From the NCBI GenBank assembly GCA_019828545.1, contig JACVRA010000159.1, positions 62,001 to 126,000 of the forward strand: 64,000 nucleotides of DNA, in the 5' to 3' direction. Shown piece by piece: positions 56,762-64,000 of the stretch. The notes under the pieces were generated by a model, which was not told the origin of the DNA, did no database searches, and was given only the letters and a program-made list of their open reading frames with translations. The position numbers and the translations under genes are program-made. Each line of letters opens with the position of its first letter. Position 1 is the stretch's first letter. Source of the DNA: Paracamarosporium sp. OC-R06-R3. Taxonomy: Eukaryota > Ascomycota > Dothideomycetes > Pleosporales > Didymosphaeriaceae.

Positions 56762-59024
56762 TGCATTCCTGCACTTTACGTGACATGCTCGCACATGCAC
56801 TAAAACACGATTTACGCAAGGTCGTCATGAAGAAGTTAATGTTCAAGAACCGCACTCCAGATGTGGCGACGGCGACTACATCGGGCTCTGGATCGGGGAT
56901 GTGTGGTGCAGCAGTCTTTAAAAAAGATTTGCCTCAATATCTTTACTGTCTGGGCACCATTAGGACGCGCATCGTCGCTCACTGTTCGAATCACCTTGAC
57001 CGCCGCATACGGACACCGGAGATATCATCACTACCATCGAGCTGCGGCGGGGTACGCATATGGTTTCTCACCCAGGCAGCGGGCACCAACAGTCATAACG
57101 TTTAAGCTTCTTCGGCCCGCCGTGCTAAACCATTCCTTCCGGCTTTGCCACGATTCGGGCTATGTGTTCAGGACTCCAATCAGTTGCCGTGTGCAATATA
57201 GCCAGAGAAAGGGCAGGTTGAGGCGAAGCATCGGGTTCTCAAGTGGTCGGTCATGAAGGGTTTACGCCCTGTGGGGTCTGTTCCGTCGTCAATGCATCAC
57301 TCCAGGATTGCCATGCTTCTTTGTCATGTGAAACGGGCATTTGGCTGGTGAGGAACTATTTATGATAGATAGGGTAACTGTTCCGTTTCTGGAAAACCAG
57401 GTCAAACCAATAGATTCAGTCGTAATGCAGAAACTGCTGGTTCCATGTTCTTGCACAGTGGTGCAGAAACCACGAAATCGGTGAGCAGAAATGAGTAGAA
57501 CCATTGGCGGGTTCACCCGGCGGGGAACTACGCGAGTCGTGGTCAACTTGCCACTCGTGTCTCAGTTGTGCCCTAAAGGGTCCGCTGTGTAGGGCGCAAA
57601 CGTGCAGTGCATGTTTCGACTTGTGCGCAAAAGCGAGCCCTGGAAGTCGCACGCCTTCATCATCAACGCTGGCGGAACGCTTGCCGAGCAACGGTGATCG
57701 GGCCCACAGCAAACCCACCGGGGCGCTGGACTCCGCGCCATGCCGGGAATGTGATGGCCCCCACACTATCCGGTGAGCACTTGTTGCACTCGCCACAGCG
57801 AAGGAACACAGCATACGCAACCATCCTAGTGGACACATGGCGCCGTGTCTCGCGCGCTTTTCAAAAGCAGGAGAGTGCGACGATGGAGCTCTTCTCACCT
57901 GCAGGAAACGCATCAAGGCGCTGGCAGAGTTCCCGGGCCTCGATCCCACGTCAAGGGTGGCAGAACAGCGACTGATGGCGCAGTTCGTGGATCACAGCCC
58001 CAGGGACGCCAGAAGCGCCGCTGATCCCTGCGTCGTGCGGCCACTGGAACGCAGCCGGCAGCTCTGGATGCATATGCAGCGTTTCCTTGTAGGGTTCACC
58101 GGTCCAAGCCTCACGTCTCGGAGGAGACATGGCGAGCAGTGTTTGGACGCTGGCGGCGAAGCGGCCGCGGCAGAGTTGGTCGCTGTGACCGCCCTTTGGG
58201 GCCGTTTTGAGGGCGTTCTGCTCAGGTTTGGGTGGAGAAGTGGCGGGTTTGCACGTTGGCCGCGAATTGCACGCGACGGCATGCGGCAGCGACGACGCAG
58301 CCTGCGTCCGCAAAGCGAGCAGTCGAATGACGCAGGCACGTCTCGCGCGTTATTCACGTCGAAACGGCGCCGCGACAGCGAATAAAAGGATTCTCCCGTA
58401 TTGCGCTGACTATTGACGACGGGGCTTGGTCGCTCCTAAACTGTTAGTGGCTTTTCGACTCCAGGCAGCAGTCTTGGCGATTCGACGACCACCTCTCGAG
58501 GCCGACCACTATTCCCTCCCTCCCATCCCACTCGACATACACTCCTACGGCCTTCCTCTCTTTTGCGTCAGCCTGTATCCTGAGGCTTCGTCACCTGGCT
58601 ATTGCGCTTTATCCGCCCTTGATCGTTGCATATCTTCCCGTGCCGCAGCCGTCTTACGCTGCGCCGCCCTCATATACCGAACACCCCCGCTGAAAGTCGA
58701 CAAGCTTGCGAGCGCCCTTCATCTCCACCCCAAATCTCTGGCAATCCCCACGCCTTTTTCGTCAATCCCTTTTCCTTCTCAGCTCCACCTGGACCATTGA
58801 TGAAGGCGTGACCTTCACGCACCTCGACAGCTCTCCCCCATTACGCACGGCCAACAGGATCGCTCCATACTTTCTGGATTCGTCCCGATCCGGTAGGGCG
58901 GCCTCCATCCGTGACTCCCAGCTGTCGAACCAGACCTGCAAGTCTGGCTCTGGCGTGACTCATAGCCGGGCAGTCGCACAGAGAGCTTCGAGCTGATTAT
59001 ACTTTCTTAACAGTCACAGCCACC
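56762..59024. other. Spacer and long leader of the zinc-finger gene
   Basis: 2.3 kb. 57.2-58.4 kb holds overlapping Arg/Ala-rich frames on both strands (longest about 182 codons) without motifs, judged non-coding. 58.45-59.02 kb is pyrimidine-rich, typical of a long 5' leader, and contains several short upstream ATG frames before the zinc-finger ATG. Confidence 0.5.
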
Positions 59025-61412
59025 ATGTCGGCATCCCACTCTCACCCCCGCCGCAGGCCTCTTAAGGCCTCGGCCCCCTCTCTCTCAACTCATGGAATGT
59101 CGTTGCGAAAGAGCGGTACCTTCCATTCACCTAAGTCGGTTGCGTCAGATGTATGTGACCTGGACAACCAACACTACATGCCGCGTCGCTCCCCAACTAG
59201 CCCCGAGAGCCTTGAGCAACTGCTTCAAGACTCGAGTGTTCGTCGGGTGCAGGACTTGCTTGACGACTTTGACAAGAGAGTTGCTGGCCACAAGTCCTCA
59301 TCAACTGGCTCGAACATCCTCTCCGACCCAGAAGTCCTACCGGTTCCCGGCCTGTTTTTGACTAGTGCGAGCCTGGAGGCCACTCACATGGATGTTGACC
59401 CCAAACCACAGGCCCAACAAGCTTCGCATGAACACGCCTCGGACAGTGGACTTGGTTCCAGCGTCGGTTCGAAAGACGGTAAGCCCTGGCTGCACGTTCC
59501 CGCCTTGCAGGACCCGCCTTCTGACATATATAAAGGACAATCATCTGCTCGCGAATCTGTTAGCTCTTCCGTCTCTACTTCCCACGCTGCCATCACGCGT
59601 TCGTTTAGCGCACTAGGTGGTTCGGAAGAGAAGCACACTCTGAGCGACTACGCCTCAGAACAGATTCGCAAGTACATAGTGGAACCCATCCTTGCTGAAG
59701 ACGCCCTCAAAGACTTTCATCCTTTGATCACCGACGTTCCTCGTCGGATAGGTGAGAAGAACATCTGCAACCTTCGCGATCTCGAAAAGACGTTGATCTT
59801 CCTGGCTCCGGTAAGTGGAATTCGATATCTTTCTGAGAGTGCAAAAGCTTATTGCATTCTTCGTGGTTTTAAGGAGCTTTCGGCAACACCGGCATCGTAT
59901 CTTCAGTTTTGCGAGCGATCAATTCAACTCTTGCATGCGACCGTCGACCGCCTCTCTGAACAAGACCAACGCCTTCCTTCCGACCGCCCTTACACTAACA
60001 ACTACTTTCTCGATTTGGTTGAACAGATCCGACGATACGCCGCAATCATGGCCGCCACCCGCCGCAAAGAAGAGAATGGAGAAGAACTCGACGAGATGGA
60101 CTACTCCCGGTATGCCAATACGCCATTTGCTCTGGCCATCAACACAACGCTAACTCGCCAAAGTGATGAGAAGATTACCCTACGGGGCGGGCTGAGCCAC
60201 AACGGTCGCCCTGCTGAGCTGGTTCGGGAGAAGAATGGCAAGACCCTTCCTCTCGCTGAAGGTGCTGACGGCGTCGCCACCGGATTCTCCGCCAAGCGGG
60301 CCTTGTCGGATGATGAGATGGATGTCGACGAAGTGACGCGGTCCATGGCTCGTCGGAGAAAATCTGACAAGCCTGGTGATGTTTTGCATGTCTGCCGTGA
60401 CTGCAAGAAGGAGTTCAAGCGCCCTTGTGATCTCACTAAACATGAGAAGACGCACTCTCGTCCCTGGAAGTGCACTGAGGAGAAGTGCAAGTACTTCGAC
60501 CTTGGATGGCCGACCGAGAAAGAACGCGACCGCCATATCAACGATAAGCACTCTAATGCTCCTGCGCAGTTCAAGTGTTTGTATCCGCCTTGCACATACG
60601 CGTCTAAGCGTGAGTCCAACTGCAAACAGCACATGGAGAAGGCGCACGGTTGGGAGTACGTCCGATCCAAGAGCAATGGCCGGAAGAAGGCCCAGCCAAG
60701 CGATCGTTCCCCACCGACTCCGTTGACGCCATTCCTTGGTACCCCTCAGTCCGCCACTCTTTCTACGCCTATTACTCCCTTTGCGCCTTCTCCATCTGTT
60801 CCGTTGATTGACACCTTCGACTTCAACCCTTATGGATTCGGCACTCCTGCACTCAATGTGAACGGCTTTCAGCCAGACTTCCGTCGGGACTCGGTGACGA
60901 CCGACGGATCGGCGCTCACTTATTCATCTGGTCACTCCCCTACTGAGCCTACCTCTTTTGAAGACGCAGTGACTCCAGAGGATACCGCTATCAATCACAA
61001 CGATATCTACAACAATAACTGCACGCTCAACATTGACACGAATTTCACCGGAGTCTTCCAACAGCCTACTCCTGCCATGAGCACGGCCTTCGATTTCGAG
61101 ACCCTGCAGTTTCCAGTCACGTCAGGAGCCAACAATGTTCCTCACCTTTCTCCGAGCGGGCAAGCTGACATGACGTTGTTCTCGCCTCAAATGCACATTG
61201 ACGAGGGCTTTGGAGAAGGCATGGACACCTTCACTGCTCCAACTGCTGATTTTGAACTGTTTGGCGATTCTGGACCATCGAACATGACGCTTGGTGGCAC
61301 CACCGGTTTCTTCCCAGACATGAACAACTTTGGCGGCCAGTTTGACAACATGTATGTGGAGCCAACACCTACTTTGGATGATTTGATGGGAAATTACGGA
61401 AACCAGCAGTGA
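59025..61412 (+). CDS. C2H2 zinc-finger transcription factor
   Basis: Start at the Kozak-like ccaccATGTCG. The frame is open for 795 codons. A 63-nt segment at 59811-59873 (GTAAGT...TTTTAAG, a multiple of three, no stop) is probably an intron, giving 774 aa as join(59025..59810, 59874..61412). Without it the conserved reading is LIFLAP-ELSATPASYLQFC. Residues 215-350 form a helical domain common to this Pezizomycotina family (FCERSIQLLHATVDRLSEQD, NNYFLDLVEQIRRYAAIMAA). Three zinc fingers follow: CRDCKKEFKRPCDLTKHEKTH, an atypical C..C..H..H finger (CTEEKCKYFDLGWPTEKERDRH...) and CLYPPCTYASKRESNCKQH. The C-terminal 230 residues are Ser/Thr/Pro/Phe/Asp-rich, resembling an activation domain. 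Nuclear regulator; targets unknown. Confidence 0.9.
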   Translation: MSASHSHPRRRPLKASAPSLSTHGMSLRKSGTFHSPKSVASDVCDLDNQHYMPRRSPTSPESLEQLLQDSSVRRVQDLLDDFDKRVAGHKSSSTGSNILSDPEVLPVPGLFLTSASLEATHMDVDPKPQAQQASHEHASDSGLGSSVGSKDGKPWLHVPALQDPPSDIYKGQSSARESVSSSVSTSHAAITRSFSALGGSEEKHTLSDYASEQIRKYIVEPILAEDALKDFHPLITDVPRRIGEKNICNLRDLEKTLIFLAPVSGIRYLSESAKAYCILRGFKELSATPASYLQFCERSIQLLHATVDRLSEQDQRLPSDRPYTNNYFLDLVEQIRRYAAIMAATRRKEENGEELDEMDYSRYANTPFALAINTTLTRQSDEKITLRGGLSHNGRPAELVREKNGKTLPLAEGADGVATGFSAKRALSDDEMDVDEVTRSMARRRKSDKPGDVLHVCRDCKKEFKRPCDLTKHEKTHSRPWKCTEEKCKYFDLGWPTEKERDRHINDKHSNAPAQFKCLYPPCTYASKRESNCKQHMEKAHGWEYVRSKSNGRKKAQPSDRSPPTPLTPFLGTPQSATLSTPITPFAPSPSVPLIDTFDFNPYGFGTPALNVNGFQPDFRRDSVTTDGSALTYSSGHSPTEPTSFEDAVTPEDTAINHNDIYNNNCTLNIDTNFTGVFQQPTPAMSTAFDFETLQFPVTSGANNVPHLSPSGQADMTLFSPQMHIDEGFGEGMDTFTAPTADFELFGDSGPSNMTLGGTTGFFPDMNNFGGQFDNMYVEPTPTLDDLMGNYGNQQ

Positions 61413-62582
61413 TTTTCTGTGGTTACTGCCCACGGTGCGTTGGCACAGGATGCGTGCATAGAGGCTGGAAGTGCATATACCGATGCCTCGGTACCACATT
61501 TTTGGGTTACACACAGTAGGTTGCTGTAAGTGTTAACCTATGGGCATTTGCATATTTCACCTTCTCGACTTTTATTTTATGTAGCGACGGCCTCTTATCA
61601 TTCAGGAGTTTTAGGATATTCCTCACATGCGATGGTGGGATGAGCTCTTGCGAGAGTCTCGGATGATGGAATTCTTGGGTTTGCCGGGATCTGGTTCCCA
61701 GCGTGCAATTGCACCAGAATAACAGAAAATCCTCAAAAACAAATGATCTTTGTTTTCACGGGTTTACGGCTAGCAGATATATCTTTGGCTCATTTTGATC
61801 TCCCCCCTTTATCTTTTGCTGGAGGTTGGGTTGAGATCGCCAGATAGTGTACAATACAGAATATGCGGAGGAACCTACTATGCCTCTTTGCAGTGACTTG
61901 GCTCTTAATGTAACCCCAAACGGGCGATAAGTAAACGCGGCGGCCATCGGGTGTAAACCCAAGTCACGTCATGGACAGGTCAACTTCATGAGGGCGCTTG
62001 TGTAGCGGCTAAGCACGATTACCTGTAGAGCATGATCACGTACAGTGCCATCCGATGGTGGCGCTATAAAGTGCCGCTGCTATGGACTTGGAGCTATTTT
62101 GTCGCTCGGTGAGTCAAGTACTGGGCAGGCGTACATTCGCCTCCCAAGTCCGCTCGAACCGTTCCGGACTTGACGATCGATATCACGCCTATTGGAATCC
62201 GAGAGTCCGCTAGGTGGTCTATGTCCTAGTGCCAATAGCTAGCCGCGCCCCGTCTGAGCTGAGACCAATTGCCGACACGGACTCTACGAGCAGACAGGGG
62301 TTCTAATGCTGCACGGGCGTTTCATGTAACTAGGCATGCCCCCTCCGGTGCCGTCTGCTTGATCTCTTCAACCTCGTCGCTCTCTCGAGGTGGAGCCAGT
62401 CCTTCCCTTGGACATTCCAGTCACTCTCTCACAAATCTTTGGTCCCTTGTGGCCGCGACAATCCTTACTGGGAACACGCCGGTCGTGTACCCGTACGAGC
62501 TCATCGAGAGCACCATCCATCGCAACATAACACACGGTCCTTCTTACGCGTGCGCGGTTTCGTCATAGGAGGCACAGGCAAG
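61413..62582. other. Intergenic, promoter of the right-edge MFS gene
   Basis: 1.17 kb. Only short frames without recognisable content. Confidence 0.5.
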
Positions 62583-64000
62583 ATGTTGGGTTTTCATCGC
62601 AGGACGAGGAGTTTGATACCCGTCAAGGATTTGGGAAAGTATGATAAGGTGCCGGTGAATGAGGAGGAAGAGGATGTCGAGCTGGATATCGAGGATAGCG
62701 ACACGCTGGTCGACGAGGAGTCTGGAGCCACGCAGAAAGCGCGTCAGAGACAGCTTGCTCTGATCTATATCGTGTTCCTCGCAGAGGCGTATGTTGCGAT
62801 CCGATGTATACATGCGTTCAGGGTCCGGAAGCTAATGTAGCGTGCAGTATCATGGCGTCGTCGCTCCAGCCACAGCTCCAGATGTTGATCTCCGATTCCG
62901 ACTACTGCGGCAGTCTGTCCACCAGCTATCTGAGGAGCATACTTGACTCCGCGTATGCATTCGGAGGCACAACAGGTCTCTTCTGGGGATACCTGGCGGA
63001 CCGCATGGGCAGACGCCGCGTGACATTGATGGGTCTCTGGACGATGGTCATCTGCTGTCTGAGCATGGGATTCGCAACCGATCTTGCAAGTTGCACGCTC
63101 TTCCGTTACTTTGCTGGGCTCGCAAGCTCGACGGTGGTGGTCACGACCCTGACTATGATTGGCGACTTGAGCCAGAACTTTGAAGAGCGCGTTCAGAATG
63201 TGGCTCTCCTACCGTTGATCGCACTGTTTGGATCAATCGGCCCAATCATCCAAGGCATGGTTTCTGAGAGCTTGCACTCTTCTGGTGCGGTCTGGGAGAA
63301 GTTCCCTATCTTGGGATCAGAGCTTGCATGCGGAGGTCTTGTGTTGTCCATTGCAGTGACGGCTACGTTCATGCTTAAAGAGGTATGCAAAAAGGCATGA
63401 ACCACATCGTATCTCTAATACTGACGGAATATAGACTCTCCCTCTTGAGACAAGCTCATCAATGGACCACATGGGCCTTGACTGCGAGAAGGCCGCTTTC
63501 CTATCCGAGAACGACTCAGATGCCCCAAGGATTGCTGTGGTCGATTTCGTCCGCCCTGCGCCAATCACCATCAACCAGTTCATGCAGGCGCCCTCCTTCC
63601 TTGTCCTACTGGCCTCCTTCTCCCTGCTCGCTCTTCACGCCTCCACGTTCGATGTCGTCCTACCCCACCTCGGCCACCAAAGCTCGCAAGACGGTGGCAT
63701 GGGAATTCCATGCCCGTGGCTTGGCCTTACCGTACTGATTGTTAAGGGCGTCGCTGGAATTACCATCAAACATGCGATTCCTTCAGCAGTGGAGAAGTTC
63801 GGCCTGCTCAAGCTTTACCGCTCGACCTCTCTTCTGTTCCCTGCCATCTACATCATCACGCCTCTGTTCGCTCTCGCAGCGGCATCGGCATGCTCAACCA
63901 ACATTGTGGCTATCACATCCGCAGTTGGCCTCCTCACTAAGCACGTTCTTACAGGCGGAGCTACTGTCTTGGTTGCACTCCTTGTGCTGAACACTACACC
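62583..64000 (+). CDS. MFS transporter (ZIFL/TetA-like), 3' end beyond the window
   Basis: Three exons are visible, 62583..62788, 62848..63382 and 63435 to the window end. Introns of 59 and 52 nt have GCTAATG and CTGAC branch points and close in phase. The acidic cytoplasmic N-terminus (EEEEDVELDIEDSDTLVDEE) precedes TM1. MFS motif A is GLFWGYLADRMGRRRVTLMG, and motif B/C-like segments follow (LFRYFAGLASSTVVVTTLTM, LFGSIGPIIQGMV). The central loop (about residues 247-280) leads into TM7-TM9 (SFLVLLASFSLLALHASTFD, LTVLIVKGVAGITIKHA). About 435 residues are present, open at base 64000. The start-of-protein form fits a plasma- or vacuolar-membrane proton-coupled transporter; substrate unknown. 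Confidence 0.85.

Noticed and set aside
57504..58385. Plus and minus ORFs up to 182 codons before the zinc-finger gene
   Set aside because: Opposite-strand overlap and Arg/Ala bias indicate compositional artefacts in an upstream region.

Overview
The window reads as nuclear DNA of a filamentous ascomycete (Pezizomycotina), most plausibly Dothideomycetes/Pleosporales. The support is about 40-60 nt introns with CTRAY-type branch points (CTAAC, CTGAC), Kozak-like ATG contexts, and fungal-only families: a Helo-like/NACHT/ankyrin protein, a highly reducing PKS, a PTH11/SAT4-type receptor, an Msb1/Mug8 protein and an AA8-AA12 dehydrogenase. Species cannot be fixed from the sequence. Gene models were built by hand from reading frames, GT-AG sites and family alignment from memory. 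In nearly every case the exon phases close exactly.

Left part (1-24.1 kb), accessory: a truncated low-complexity ORF at the edge, a STAND/NLR-type gene with 12 near-identical ankyrin repeats (minus), then a compact biosynthetic cluster. The cluster order is a DUF829 alpha/beta hydrolase (+), cytochrome P450 (+), PTH11-like 7-TM receptor (-), DUF4188 putative monooxygenase (-), FSH1-family serine hydrolase (+), DHA2 MFS exporter (-) and a 2499-aa highly reducing PKS (+; KS-AT-DH-inactive MT-ER-KR-ACP, 9 exons). The PKS has no release domain, so the FSH1 hydrolase is the natural offloading partner. The P450 and DUF4188 protein would oxidise the chain and the MFS protein would export it. No cluster transcription factor is visible. 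A TAACG-core motif recurs just upstream of the DUF829 and PKS starts and as a 9-bp-phased triplet in the PKS/MFS promoter.

Middle (24.4-45.7 kb): a secreted AA8-AA12 haem/PQQ sugar dehydrogenase, an unrecognised coiled-coil protein, an Msb1/Mug8 morphogenesis protein, a bHLH transcription factor, and a 425-aa fungal protein beginning with an F-box/2EXR-like motif. These are separated by two long gene-poor stretches (33.5-38.5 and 40.4-44.3 kb).

Right part (47.8-64 kb), conserved housekeeping: a UBE3D/HECT_2-type E3, an Erg26-like sterol dehydrogenase, a UBE2Z-like tandem-UBC protein, TRAPP subunit Trs23 (start codon split by an intron), proteasome subunit Rpn10, a Borealin/Nbl1-like chromosomal passenger subunit, a C2H2 zinc-finger regulator, and an MFS transporter that runs off the right edge. 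Most are divergent or convergent pairs with short shared promoters.
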